From: Physcomitrium patens
Lineage: Eukaryota > Streptophyta > Bryopsida > Funariales > Funariaceae
Assembly: GCF_000002425.4 (NCBI RefSeq)
Contig: NC_037266.1
Location: 7,691,180-7,755,179 of the forward strand
Direction: 5' to 3'
DNA length: 64,000 nucleotides
The position numbers were made by a program, and so were the translations under genes. The notes beneath the pieces were generated by a model, which was not told the DNA's origin, made no database searches, and saw only the letters and a program-made list of their open reading frames with translations. Numbering within the stretch: position 1 is the stretch's first letter; each line of letters opens with the position of its first letter. Below, one piece after another: positions 13,401-25,400 of the stretch.

Positions 13401-14215
13401 CGTTACGCCCTAAGCCCGCGTGGAAAGTTGTGGAGAACTACGGCGGAGGAAATATTCGCGCCGGTGCCACACTGGCGGCGATGTCGACGGATGGATGAAT
13501 ATAACGTATACATTCATTCAGCGGGGTGGGTTGGTGATGAGTAATCATCCCAAAAAGCCCCGGAAGGAGGGGTGGGACGTGTCCAGCTGGATTCCGCCAC
13601 AGGCCACGCAAGTCCCGCCCCCACCTACAGACACCCTACTCAAAGACCAGGGAGGAGAGCAGGAGTGACGTGCATCAGCGCGGCCAGCAGCCACATCATC
13701 GCAGGAGTCTACCATTCGGTCATGGTGCTTCGACCCGCCCTCGGCGAGCACCAAGTGCGGGAGAGTCAATCCGTCAGAGTGGAAGTCGCGTAAGAAGCAT
13801 GGCGATATTGCTGTTGTCGTCGTCTCTCGCAATTTCCCCAGGTTTCGTCGTATGCGGCCTCGAGGTGGCTTGCTTTAAGAACACCTTGACAATGTGCTAA
13901 TGCAGTCGCTGGTGGTCTTCCTCTTACGTTTCGTCACGCTTGTGCGGCAAGCAAGAAAGCGGTTGGTGAACCTGCGTGTTGTTCCTCCGGAATCAAGGCT
14001 CTTGAGGGAGCCGCCTCCAGATATTTGAATTCGTGCTTATCGCTTTGAGCGCACATCATTCTCTGTTTCTCTGTTTGCGTCGTTGCATACAGCGCTCGGC
14101 CGTTGCAGTGGTGGTGAGGAGGAGGAAGAGTAGGAGGAGGAGTAGGAGGAGGAGAATTGAGTAGTTAGGTGGTCGTTCTTCTGTTCGGAGGGTCGCTCTC
14201 AGGGAGAGTTCAGTC
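13401..14215 (+). promoter_or_regulatory. GC-rich promoter/5' leader of the C2-domain gene
   Basis: Composition switches sharply to GC-rich at about 13.4 kb and stays so up to the ATG at 14216. A purine tract of GGAGGA/GTAGGA units (about 14113-14157) sits in the probable 5' UTR. Overlapping ORFs on both strands here reflect GC richness and show no domain. Confidence 0.4.
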
Positions 14216-15554
14216 ATGTCTGCGGTTTACCGTGAAATTGAGTTCAACATTTTCTCAGCTCAAGATTTGCGAAATGTGCGAATCTTAGGAGGGAAAATGA
14301 GCCCGTATGTGGTGGCCTGGATTCATCCCGATTTGAAGGCGTACAGCCCCGCCGACGTCAAAGGTGGCCCGAATCCCAAATGGAATGCGGATATAGTTGT
14401 TTTTTGTGACGAGGCTTTACTGGACCGTCCTCATGATGCAGTTGTCAATCTGGAGCTCCACGACGCTGGTGGCAGCTCGAACAGGCTTATCGGTTCCGTT
14501 TCATTCCCTTTGTCCGACCTGCCTGGAAATATTTTTATGAACCACAAGGAACATAGCGACCCAGTGTTCTTAAACTTGCCGGTAAGTATGATGTTCCTTA
14601 TCGACTCTAAATCCATTATTAGATCCTGGCGTCTATGTTAACGCGTCTATGTCTTTTTACAACAATTTTTAAATACATTATATTTGATCATGCTTAAAAC
14701 CTCCATATTTGTGCTTGAAATGCTTAATAAATATTTGAAGAGGTTCAAATGATGTTGGCTCTCTCAATGTAAATAAAGTTGCCTTCATTTCTTGAGCCAT
14801 GCTAGACAAAGTTATTAAGTGCTAATAAAAGAAGTAATTATTCTTTTTCTTTTGATATCTTCTAAAGATGTACCAATTTCTCTTTGGATTGAATCTTCTT
14901 CTTTCATTGTAGCAATATAGCTTGAAATAACACCCTCCATAAGAGCTGAATTAAATTCTATATATGCCTTTCAATAACGCTCCACTTTATCAAATTCAAG
15001 TTTGTATTCTTCACTCCATTTTCTATAAATTTGAATTACCTTGTACTACAAATATTGTTGTAAGAGCTCAAAGGCATACCACTCATTGAAAGTGGAAGAT
15101 CTTTGATGCTTCTATTTCATATATATTTGAAACTTAAGTTAATATATATGTTAATGGGTCTTCATTAACTTCTATTTCATATATATATGTTAATGGGTCT
15201 TCATTAACTTGAACTCTAGATTAACTTGAATGTTTTGGATGTGCAGAGGAAATTAGGACTGTGATTGTGCTAAATCATACATTGTGACATCAATTTGTGC
15301 TGACAATTGTATGTTGTGAACCGCAGGTACGAAGACCCTCTGGACGGGAACAAGGAGTGTTGAACTTCTCCATGAGATTAGGAGGAGTGTCACAGAAGTC
15401 ACTCCCACCGGAAGCACGCTATGAGGTTGGCCAGCAGCCTTTAAACAACGAAGGTATGGACAACGGGCTCGGTTGTTGCGGCATTCCTACACATTTTTAT
15501 AAAGAACAGTATGATGTACATCTTCAAGATGGCAGAAATGTAATCGCACATTGA
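14216..15554 (+). CDS. Small C2-domain protein (SRC2-like)
   Basis: Two exons: 14216-14581 (donor GTAAGT) and 15327-15554 (acceptor CCGCAG, stop TGA), phase 0, 197 aa. The first about 115 residues form one C2 domain: IEFNIFSAQDLRNVRILGGK, then PNPKWN, VNLELHDAG and LIGSVSFPLSDL. This is the order seen in plant SRC2/BAP-type C2 proteins, which bind membranes or act as small adaptors in stress responses. The position that usually reads KMDxY (a calcium-binding Asp) reads KMSPY, so calcium binding may be weak or lost. Exon 2 encodes the rest of the domain (VLNFSMRLGG) and a short cysteine-containing tail. The intron of 745 bp is AT-rich, with a short local duplication around 15112-15212. The start is the first ATG after the GC-rich leader and precedes the C2 strand directly. 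Confidence 0.85.
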
Positions 15555-16204
15555 TTATGCGAACAGGAATCTATAGCCATTCAATGAAGTGTAAAAATTC
15601 ATGTACAGATTTATTTTTCTCCATGAGGGAAATGTCAGCGTAGATGCTCGTGAGAAAACGACTGTGCTCTTGAAAGGTAGCCTCTTTATTTTCTAGTTAA
15701 GTATGGTCATATTTACCGTTGGGACATCACTTGCGACATTTTCAATGGAATTGATCTGGGTAGAGCAATTCTCCAGAAGTCATGAATATTGCTAATGTAC
15801 ATGATGTTGACCATCAACATGAGTAACGAAAACGCTGTCAAATTCGCAGCCGCAGCAAATGCCATTTAGCTATTTCGCTATTCTGGGCTCGTGTTTAGTA
15901 CATGTGCACCTGTTTCCCAACTGAAAGAACCAAAAAATGGGTTATTATCTGCCATCACGTAGTTGCCATTGCTCACCGTGTTGAAAATTTTCCCAAAAAC
16001 CATGAAACTGGTACTCCAGAATTCTTATTGTGGTAAAAGTCTACTTAAGATGGTTCGATGTGTAATAACACCTCAGTAGCCAACTTACAGCCATGGGCTA
16101 CATGCAGTTCAGATTCGAAGAACGTCGCATACAAAAACCACATGCAGCACACATATTCGCTATGAATTTCACTTTACGAATCATTCCGAGATCCCCTTCA
16201 AGGA
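15555..16204. other. Spacer downstream of the C2-domain gene
   Basis: Probable 3' UTR followed by unique sequence. On the - strand an open stretch of roughly 45 codons (about 16018 to 15877) might be an exon of the small gene at 16205-16555, but no splice pairing or family supports it. Confidence 0.3.
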
Positions 16205-16555
16205 TCATTCATAGTTGACGTTAGTTGGCACGATACTCGAAACAAAAGCATATGAGAAAACGGAGGAACAAAGAAAACGGCGAATACCTGCAGGAGATGC
16301 CAGGGAATCGTTATCAATTTTCCACTTGTCGGAGACGGAGCGTGAAAGAACGCAGCCGTCACTGAAATCGAGACGCGTGAGAATGTCCAGCATCTGTACA
16401 GGGGTTTCTGAAGGAGCTTCAGAGATTGTCGAAGTGTCCCTCAGCGTCATGGGGGGCGGCGGCGGTAAAGACGTTGCAGCCGAGCTTGTCAAGCTTTCCC
16501 GTAGGATTATGATAATGAGAAAGCACAAGAAGAACTGCCCCGCCGTCATAGTCAT
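16205..16555 (-). CDS. Possible small secreted or membrane-anchored protein, unrecognised
   Basis: Open frame of 116 codons beginning with a signal-like hydrophobic segment (FFLCFLIIIIL at residues 8-18), then SSAATSLPPPPPMTL (proline-rich linker) and a polar region with one cysteine before the hydrophobic tail. A good donor (CTGCAG|GTATTC, coding part ending at 16288) suggests the real product may splice to further exons at lower coordinates. It is divergently arranged from the overlapping + strand ORF, which lacks these features. No family recognised. Confidence 0.35.
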   Translation of the reverse strand: MTMTAGQFFLCFLIIIILRESLTSSAATSLPPPPPMTLRDTSTISEAPSETPVQMLDILTRLDFSDGCVLSRSVSDKWKIDNDSLASPAGIRRFLCSSVFSYAFVSSIVPTNVNYE

Positions 16556-17961
16556 GGCAAGGTACTACAGTCACACAACTACGTAAGAGGTTGTGTACGA
16601 ATCGTAGGCTACTTGTCTACATACTTCCGAACTGCTCGTTACGCTTCGATTGCTTCATTTGCCTTCCCCTCGTCGCATGTCAGTTCTTCGAAATTGTCTC
16701 ACTACAATTGAGTTCCACGTCTATGAGCTTTCGAACGAAAACTATCCAAGAGTCACTCGATTCTACACCACAGTATGCTCTTCTCCTATCTCAGCATCAT
16801 CAATATTCTACAGGCCAAATTGCTACAAACTGCGACTTGAGGGAGGCTGAACTCAACCTGTGCATCTGAAGACGATCCGCTGCTGCATTGGTTACTATCC
16901 TCTCTAAATCCACAACTCTCACCTCTTGAAATTCCCTTAAATAAAGTACGGAGTGCATGAATCTGAAATCATTCTAGTGCTGCCGGCGGCCCGATTGAAC
17001 TTTCTACACACCCATAGAGATCCTCGCAGGATCCGGGCGAATAACTGGAGACAGATGATGATTGCATGGACTCAAGAGCGCCGCCTGGAGCTACGACTGA
17101 CGATCAACTGACTCTACATGTGGTGCACGCGCGAGGGAAGCGTGAAACTGCGAATCTTTTCGCAAGTGACAGGAATGTCCTTCGGGTTCATACGCATATT
17201 CCGAACGGCATCTTCCTAGTCTCTCTTGTAAAACCTCGTTCTGGATTTTGTAGATGAAATTTTGAAGTATATATTTCATTGTTGCAGATTTCAATGAGTA
17301 ATTTCTACTATATTGGTTATGGAGCCTGCAGATATTCTTACAGAAAAGTAAAAAGAGAACACAATTATTGCGATTGAGGTCACTACATGATGGGATGAAA
17401 ACTTGCGAAGGCTTCTGGCACGGCTTCTGAACTATTGCAATAGTGTATTCGTAGGATTTGTTGTCACGAACTGAGCTAAATAAGTTGTGGGTACTCGAAT
17501 TAGAATTCTCGCACTCCGTGTGTGCTGCAGTCCCTCAAGAATGCCGTTTCCAGCTATGTAGAATCAGAAAAATCATAGTGTGCTGATGTGGTGTATCATC
17601 TTCTTGTCTGAGGTAAGATAGAGAACCCTCTCGTAGTAAAACACAGTGCTTCTGCATGCAACTCTGGTGTTGAGGTGCAAGTGCTTTTGTGGTATAGAAG
17701 CAGAGAGACTTGTGAGTGCAAAAAGCTTTCTATTGAAATTAGAATAAATATTTAACTTGGAGATGAAATGGCGTGCATTTATCGTCCCACATGCCTCACA
17801 GAATCCACATCATCAAACAATATAGGTTCAAAATCTCCTCTTCAAAATTAATGATATTTTCCAGGTATTACTTTCATGTTAGTCCATGAATCAACGTCAG
17901 CCTTAACTCATGACTGACCCATGAATCAACGTCATCCCTAACTCATGACTAGCCGATTCTA
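16556..17961. other. Spacer between the small - strand ORF and the Nudix/PHPT gene
   Basis: Genic composition but no exon set I can support. It should contain the 3' UTR of the - strand Nudix/PHPT gene near its upper end. Confidence 0.4.
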
Positions 17962-20900
17962 CTATCCCCATGCTAGAGTAATGCTATGAAATGGATACCA
18001 TTGCCTGAGGATCGCACAAGTGACGGAATGATTTGCCAGACCAAATGCTTGCGAGGAACTGTAAACGTGAAGTTTGCGCTCCTTCACATTATGGTCAATC
18101 CGTCCTCCACCTAGTTGGGATACCTGCCATGTGCAGTCCCATTGCTAATTAGTCAATTGTGCGTTGATGCCTAACTCAGATGCAGAAAGTAATCACATCA
18201 CATAAATACAAGTACTTTAATAGCAACCCACCTGAAGACCCATATCCTTGACTTCCTCCTGGGCTGCTGTTAAAATGTCTGAATGGTATGCAAGCTTCGA
18301 ATTGCCTCTAACAATCTGTTTAATCCAAGCAACCCATTTCAGTTATATAAAGTTGATGATCTAATAACCTACAGCTCAAATACAAGTAAACAGAGCCGAG
18401 TAAAGAATATACATTCGGTAAAAGAAACGGTTTCGTCTCCAGTGAGCAAAGAAACATATGCTGAATCTTTTTTAGATATTTCCGCGTCTTACCAATTTTT
18501 CACGGCCCTTGTCATCACTAAGGCACATAAGTACATACTCGAAAACTCCTGAAACGACCGCAACAAACCTGTTACTTCAAGGCGCTCAATATCATGGATT
18601 TTAAATCCATATGGATGTGTGGATGGACTTAAAATGCACTACAAGAAACATGAAACAGGAGAAGAAATGAAGACCTCGAAACAATAAGTTTAAAACAAAG
18701 TGTTTGATAACGAGCCCCACCTTCATCAATATCAGCAGATATGACGTCGTCTCCGGCCCACATGGAGTCCTCACGTTTAGACTCTGTCCACCGGCTCAGA
18801 ATGATGTTGGCAATCGCATAGCTCCCCGGAATGCTAAATTCGACGCTGTGTGGTAATGGATTTCCCTTGAGAACCCATCTCAATAAATCCTTATGAACCC
18901 ACCTTGCATCCTACAGCTTAATTTAGAACATATCCAACATACTAGAAAGACCATCATCACATCCTTAGAGCCTAAAATTCTAAAATGACAAGATTATCAT
19001 TTTCACAACCAGCAAAAAAGTGATTCTAGACTGTAGGTTATATAGCACCAGTTTCCAATCAACAACCAGAGTGACAAAGATTTTGAAGTCTCAACTTTAG
19101 TTTAAATACCTCGAGCTCAAGCTCGTCAGCAGAAGTTTGAGGAAGTGCACGCAATTCATCGACAACGATGAGTTTATCAGGACTGACAGCTACGGCATTA
19201 TTGTCCTCCGATTCAGGACTATAAGGGTCACATTTATTTTTCTTAGCAGAGGCGCTGAAACCCACCATAAGCGATGACGGAAAGGGCCATGGTTGGCTGG
19301 CTATGTAGCTGGTCATTATCAACAGCAGATGTTAGAACAGACTTCTAAATAAAGCAGAAATGACTTGTGTGAACAAGTTAGTTTTTTCATAACGAGCTTG
19401 AACATTCTCTATGAACAAAAGTAGCACAAATGTCTAAAGTCCATGTGTATACAACAAGTAGACAAACAAAACAAAGAATACTGAGATGGAGACAACAAAC
19501 ATGGCTTCTAATTAATAAAGAGACGGGAAAGGCAAAAGTAGAGAAACAAGAAGCACCTCACACTAGTTTGGTCGATTTCTATTCCAGATTCCTCTTTCAC
19601 CTCCCTAGCAACACTCATTTCAAAAGTTTCCCCTATCTCCACAAACCCTGCCAACAACGAGTATCGACCAGGGTTCCATCTACTCTGCAAGCGTGTGAAA
19701 AAAACGATTTTCAATTTTCTTCGGTGCGTTTTTGTATTATGTTATTGGAATGTCATACTACACTTGTCCAGCTAACATGATCACAAAAATTGTTTGAAAA
19801 TACTGGACAAACATCAGGAATCTTCTTACTGAACCTTGGTTTGAAAATAGAAAAATTCACATAACCTAAACCAAATGAATCAACTCAAAGAAGTAGATCA
19901 CACAAAACTCTCACCTGTCGCCCTAGCAGCACATAATTGCCACATGCTACCAGCATGATAACAGCTGGGTCCTGCAAGCAGAATAAAAAGTTTAATTAAA
20001 GACGATACTTTTAGAGAACAATTCCCACGACAAAACATTCTTGCACGTCCTCCGATGAAACAATAATATAACAAATATCATATATACTAAAGGCTGTACA
20101 AGTAATAAGGATACGTGTACTGAAGGCAAGAGTGCAGAAAGATCATGGCAGCGACCGGTCATTATTACTCCCAAAAACAACCAGCTGCCCTCACAAACTA
20201 TCACTCTAAGCGTAGTGAGTGTTAGAGTGACAATATGATTCACGCAATAAATAAGTGAAAAGATCTAACGTAACGATCTTAGTATATACCAGTCTGAAGA
20301 ACGGAGAAATGTACCAGTCTCGGATAAGCAGAATGTTTACAGGAATCTAAAGAACAGTGCAATGAGTGACCACCATCTTTAGCAATCATTCGGCCCCCAC
20401 AACGCCCACAATGCCTCTGCATAATTCAAGAGAACAGCACGAACGATGAAAGCTTTAGCCAACATCAAAATACTAATATCAAGGTTTCAAGATATCTTCA
20501 TCCTATCCCAGCATTTTCAAGCTCATTCTAAAGAGGGACCGTTCAGGAGATAGTTTAAACTTTTGACGTACATTACTAACGCAAACCTGATTTGACTACT
20601 AACTAACTACTTTACTTAGATTCGCAACAGAGAAAGTAGAATCATTGTAAGGTCAGGAGAGGAGAGCAGGAACATGCATTGCGGGTTTGCCATTCCAACA
20701 TCCCACGAGCGTACGCAAGGAGGCCTGCATCTGATGGTTGAAGCTGGGAACCATACCGGCGCAAATCAATCCACTCACCACCATCTTCCCATGCTGGCCT
20801 TTCTTCACCTGCACTGCTACAGTTGGCTTCCGTTTACTTCCACGGGTCTCATAAACATTTCTTACTAGTGTCTTGGGATTCACACAATCATGTCTTGACA

Positions 20901-22163
20901 CTACTAAAAATTAGAACTCTTAATCAAAACACGTCACAATACTAAGTACCTGGGCACTTTCTCCAAGTTCACAGCAAATACCGGAGCTTTGGTGGAGTTA
21001 GATAGTCCAAGAAATACCGGAAAGCCAGCACTTTCATGATCTGCATTAGTCAACCGCAATGCAGAGGCTTCCACTAGAACAGACTTCCCTCCCTTCACTA
21101 AGTTTTTCGCATCCACCAACGGGACCACCTGTTAACCAGACCAAATCATCAAAACAAATTAGAGTCATACAAGCATGTTGAAAGCTTAGAATTATACCAC
21201 CCGCATAACCACATGCACAGCTTAAGGAGAGCAAATGTATTTCGTCTATTATACAGCTCACAATTTAAGGTCGATTCAAGTCGCTGTGATGTTAAACAGA
21301 TTCCCTATCTATTGGAAAAAAATCTGTCACACAGATCTAAGTAAGACGCTCGTACCAGAGCTTCTGGGCTGTCAAATGCTTCAGACAGCTTGGTTTTATC
21401 AACTCTCATCTCGGCTGCTCTGTTAAGTCCAGCATCTGAAAAGAAAATCGCCTGCTGCATTGCAACAAATTTTATTCTTTTACTTGTCTGAACATGATGA
21501 TATGCAATGCTCGCCAAGGTTATACCCAGAATCTAGTGAAGGCCGTGCAGTTGTCAAAAGATGTGGAAGCCACGAAATAGAAGCCATCCAATGGGTTTTC
21601 TAAAAAATTAACCAGGTGATGTCAGTCTTGCTCCCCTTCACATTACCATAGGTATTGTAGTGATTCATATATGAAAGGTTACTCAGTAATGGCTGAGGAG
21701 TGAGGATAAGGATAAGGGTGAAATCCAAAATACCACAAAAACTGAGCTTGAGACCCTCAAAGAGAGAATCTTGACTACTCCTACACGTACAACTTTCAAG
21801 GCGACAATAGGTCGTATGAAGGGTAAAAGATAACCAGAGTTTCAAACTGATGAAACTGTGGACTCTGTATTGAAGTGACTGCTTTCTATCTTCCAAAATA
21901 AAACAAGACTAACGCCCAGAACCAGAGGCAAATTCTATTTGCCCATCAAAATCCAGTTTAAAAGAGGCCAAGGCTACAATTATACGAATTGTGAATCCTT
22001 AGATCTTATACACGTCCCAACTTATAGTTGAAACAGTGTATAAAAGAGACTCTTGACTGAAATGTGTACAAGAAGTAAAAAACTTACGGAGGGGTTGGAC
22101 TCCTGGCTTCTTGTTGCGGTAGCTACAATAGTGACATGTGGACGGATTAACGAACTCTTCCAT
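17962..22163 (-). CDS. Fusion protein: NudC/NUDT19-type NADH pyrophosphatase + 14-kDa phosphohistidine phosphatase (PHPT1/janus)
   Basis: Twelve - strand exons join in one frame (482 aa): 22163-22088, 21435-21356, 21128-20950, 20813-20678, 20416-20315, 19971-19915, 19684-19557, 19308-19110, 18910-18721, 18548-18493, 18315-18232, 18123-17962 (stop TAG). Domains: rudimentary N-terminal Nudix domain from LNRAAEMR (about 27-150); zinc ribbon Cys160, 163, 178, 183; complete Nudix box at 223-245 (GFVEIGE to REVKEESGI); the NudC marker SQPWPFPSS at 257-265; and Nudix tail [13 protein letters not shown]. The same exon continues into SADIDEG, then [20 protein letters not shown] (His412 aligns with catalytic His53 of human PHPT1), LGGGRIDH (433-440) and VYSSSQAFG. 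The Nudix half should hydrolyse NAD(H) or NAD-capped substrates to mononucleotides; the second half should dephosphorylate phosphohistidine or phospholysine. The start at 22163 is favoured because an in-frame stop lies just upstream and phase fits. The exon ending at 20678 needs a GC donor. Confidence 0.88.
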
Positions 22164-23372
22164 CTTGCAGCTACACAATTACCTGTAATGAACGAATTCA
22201 CTCACATTAGGCTTCTAAGAGATTATTCATTTTTACATCGTCATCCAAAAACATTGCATATTGGTATCAACATAGATGGCACCGGTAAAATAAGCTCTCG
22301 AAATATCCGATCACAGGGAAAAGAAAAAACAAAAGACTGGTCGTGAAAGGCATTCAAAGCAGTAGGTTGCAGAGATAGAAAAGGAATGACCTAATTTCAG
22401 AGCCACACGAGCGGAGTCTGAAGCCTGCCCGCCCCAGAAGGAACTGGAAAGAAGGGGCAAATGCCACCCACGAGCAGCCGAAATATTGGCGAAGACTCTT
22501 ACGCACATTGTACCAGCTTTCGTCCCTTCCACTCCTCAATCCTTCCCAAGCTACTGAAATGACATCCACATCTGCACAGAATGTTCAACCACCTCAATTC
22601 CAAGCTTCAATCCACCCAACCCGCACCAATCTAACTCTGGCAATTTCTACCCAGACGTACAAAACCCCGGTGGCACAAGAGATTTCTACTACTGGAAGGA
22701 ACTTAAATCGAAAGAGCATTCGACTAAACAAGCACACGACGAGCACAAAACGAATGCACGACCTCGACAGCCTCGTCAAATGCCCACTTCCTAAGTCCCT
22801 CCCCCCCCCCCCCCCCCACCAATTCAGCAGCTCCACGAAAGAGTAAACACAAAGAGGGGAGGTTCACACCCACAGAACCTTTCCACAAGCTCAACAACTA
22901 ACACCCCAGCTCTGCGAAACCTTTCCTACACTTTCATCAGAATTCCACCCTCCTATTGTTAATGTGGAACAAGAGGACAAATTCTCCCATCGTTATCCTT
23001 TTCTTAGCATTTGACACACTGCATTGGCACGAAAACCTCAAATGTGCGACCCAATCGAACATAACCTCCGAACCAAGATTCAAAAGCGCACGGGCGATTC
23101 CCACTGACCTCTTTAGAAAAATGGGTACAGTCTTCTTCCTACGCCTTGCCACAGAAACAGACTTTCGGAAATTGCGGCCTCAACTGTAAACTCGCAACAT
23201 ATGCAGCTGTGGTAGCAGAGAATTCCACAGCAGCTAACGAATTGCAACGGAGATTGGGATTGACAAAATCAGATTGAAGCATGAGCTCTTGGCACAAGAC
23301 TCGATCGGCATAGCTCATAGGACGTGATGCGTTGGCTGAAGGCACAAGAACACGGTGGCTTTCTGTCCATAT
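22164..23372. other. Upstream region of the Nudix/PHPT gene, with a possible 5' exon
   Basis: Expected to hold the promoter and 5' UTR of the - strand fusion gene. A - strand open frame at 23345-23139 (MPSANASRPMSYADRVLCQE...) could be a non-essential 5' exon or the start of an upstream gene; no family is recognised. A C17 homopolymer lies near 22801. Frames at 22.35-22.57 kb on the - strand look like shadows. Confidence 0.3.
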
Positions 23373-23482
23373 GTATACGTAGATTCAGGATATCATCATA
23401 TGAACATTCATCCATTATGACCAGTGAGTATACGTAGATTCAGGATATCATCTTATGAACATTCATCCATTATGACCGGTGA
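23373..23482. repeat. Tandem duplication of a 55-bp unit
   Basis: Two adjacent copies (23373-23427 and 23428-23482) differ at about two positions. Each begins GTATACGTAGATTCAGG. A C tract follows near 23546. Confidence 0.9.
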
Positions 23483-24409
23483 TAGGTACAGCACGATTGT
23501 ACCGTGGAAGATCTTCCATCAGATGGTGTCCTATGACCATCCGTCCCCCCCCCCCCCCCCCAATTCACCATGAACCACAAACTAATAAGCATTCACTCTG
23601 AATGCAAGTTAATGAAGTTTTGTGGTTTCCTTTAACTGAAATCTACCCAAAATTTATTTTTTATAGAATTTTATGTGTAATAATACATAACAAAAAAAAT
23701 TAAAAAAACCCATATGCATGAATTTTTATTTCATTATTATCATTATTGTGATTATTAATAAATATTTGGCACTATTTTCCTAGTTGATTTACTTGTGATA
23801 ATTTCATTGTATAAAAATTAGCTCATAGTTGTAGTATCTTACCAATCCATGACATTGCTTGGCATTAAAAATGCCTACCTGCGAATTGAACCTCAGATAT
23901 TAGAGTCATCAAAAAAAATATTTGCATGAATATTATACATTTTGGCATTCTAAAATTATTGATTGGACTTGAAACATCGATGCTACATCTTATTGAAAAG
24001 ATTGAAGTACAATCTAAAAGCTAAAAAAATTATACCAAGAATAATATTTAAAAACAAATATAATTTGGGTTATTAAATTTAAATTTAAATTATTTTAAAT
24101 TTTTAATTAAAAATTAATTTAATATATTTTTTAGATATTTAAAAAGTTCTATTACATATTTCTGAATGTATATTAGAATAATAAGTTATAAAAAATAATT
24201 AATTATTAATAATAATAATTTGGTTTAGTAACTTAACCTTTGTTGTTAGGATATGCAAACAAATAAATTATTTAAATTTATATAATTGATTATTGAATTT
24301 ATAAGTTTGTATTATAATATCTATGTTAAATATGTAAGATATTGTAGTTCTTATTACTTTATTCCTAGTAGTGGGTAGCACATGGATTTTCTTCAAATTT
24401 AACAAAGAG
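23483..24409. other. AT-rich intergenic spacer
   Basis: No gene or named repeat recognised. It ends at the target-site duplication of copia element D. Confidence 0.5.
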
Positions 24410-24414
24410 TAAAC

Positions 24415-24577
24415 TATTGAGAGCATTAAATGTAGCTAGCGCTCTCTATAATATTTATTGTAGCCTACAGTAAATACTATAGCTATAGTATTTGGAATGT
24501 AGTAGAGAGGAACTGTTTATCCTCTCGCCTTCTCCTCTTATATATGAGATACAACCAGATCAATAGACTTTTGTATG

Positions 24578-24627
<50 letters not shown>

Positions 24628-24695
24628 TAGAAATTCTCTTATGTGTGTGTGTATTACTTACTACAACTCTTAAGTTTTTCTAAGCATTTTCAACA
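24415..24695 (+). repeat. 5' LTR of copia element D
   Basis: Matches the LTR at 53833-54085 and the copia E LTR at 62149. It has an expanded (CT)n tract at about 24580-24625. It is followed by TTATTAGCATGAC, loosely similar to an initiator-Met tRNA primer-binding site. Confidence 0.9.
24580..24625. repeat. (CT)n microsatellite within the copia D 5' LTR
   Basis: About 22 CT units, absent from the 3' LTR, so this is an expansion after insertion. Confidence 0.95.
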
Positions 24696-24850
24696 CATTA
24701 TTAGCATGACTCTCTTCTACTCACTATCGCAATTTTTTTTATTTTTTATTTTTTTTGCTCTAATCTTGACTCTTCAAACTTGTTGCTACTCTTGCTCCGT
24801 ATGTGACTCATGATCTTATTGTACTTCTTGCTGGCCCTTCACATATTAGA

Positions 24851-25400
24851 TGTCAAGAACAAGAACTTGATAAAAAATAAATAAACAAGTGAGACTTTTC
24901 TCAAAAAAAGATGACAAAATAGAAATAACTAAATATGTATATTAAAAAAGAAACTGGAATGGCTATTGCCAAAAGACAAGAAAACTAGAGACCCTTGAAA
25001 CTACACTAGAAGCAAGAAAGGAGTTGACAAGAGTGAAGAAGGCTTCATTCTTGCCTCTATATATACTATCTACTTATGAACTATGTGGCGACATCCTATA
25101 GGAGCTCCAAAAATTTGTTGACTTTGCAAAACATATATCTTAACTTGCAATGCAAGTTTTTATGTGGGTGCCATATAGTTAGCTTATTCCACAAGCTACC
25201 AACATGTATGGCACATAGTTAACTTGTTGACTAAGTTTTTAATCTACCAATCAAGTATAAACACATATAAAGTCAAAGCAACATCTATGGAGCTTTTAGG
25301 AAGATTTTCTAGAAGATATTATGAAATTAATCTACTTTTACTAACCTCTACCTATTCATATCACCTAGGTAATAATTATAGTAAATATATGTCTGTGACA
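24851..25400 (-). repeat. 3' LTR of chromovirus A
   Basis: Aligns along its length with 48762-49288. Related sequences are the solo LTR at 62383-62920 and a decayed fragment near 60.9-61.1 kb. Confidence 0.9.

Noticed and set aside
13420-13832. Overlapping ORFs on both strands before the C2-domain gene
   Set aside because: Produced by GC-rich promoter/leader sequence. No domain, and both strands are open equally.
18590-18612. Stem-loop ATGGA-TTTTAAA-TCCAT resembling a tRNA anticodon arm
   Set aside because: It lies in an intron of the Nudix/PHPT gene. No D arm, T arm (GTTCGA-like) or acceptor stem is found at tRNA distances.
20653-20901. - strand frame reading ...[21 protein letters not shown]
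   Set aside because: Overlaps a NUDT19 exon in the wrong frame. The frame giving [10 protein letters not shown]...[11 protein letters not shown] matches the family and joins both neighbours.
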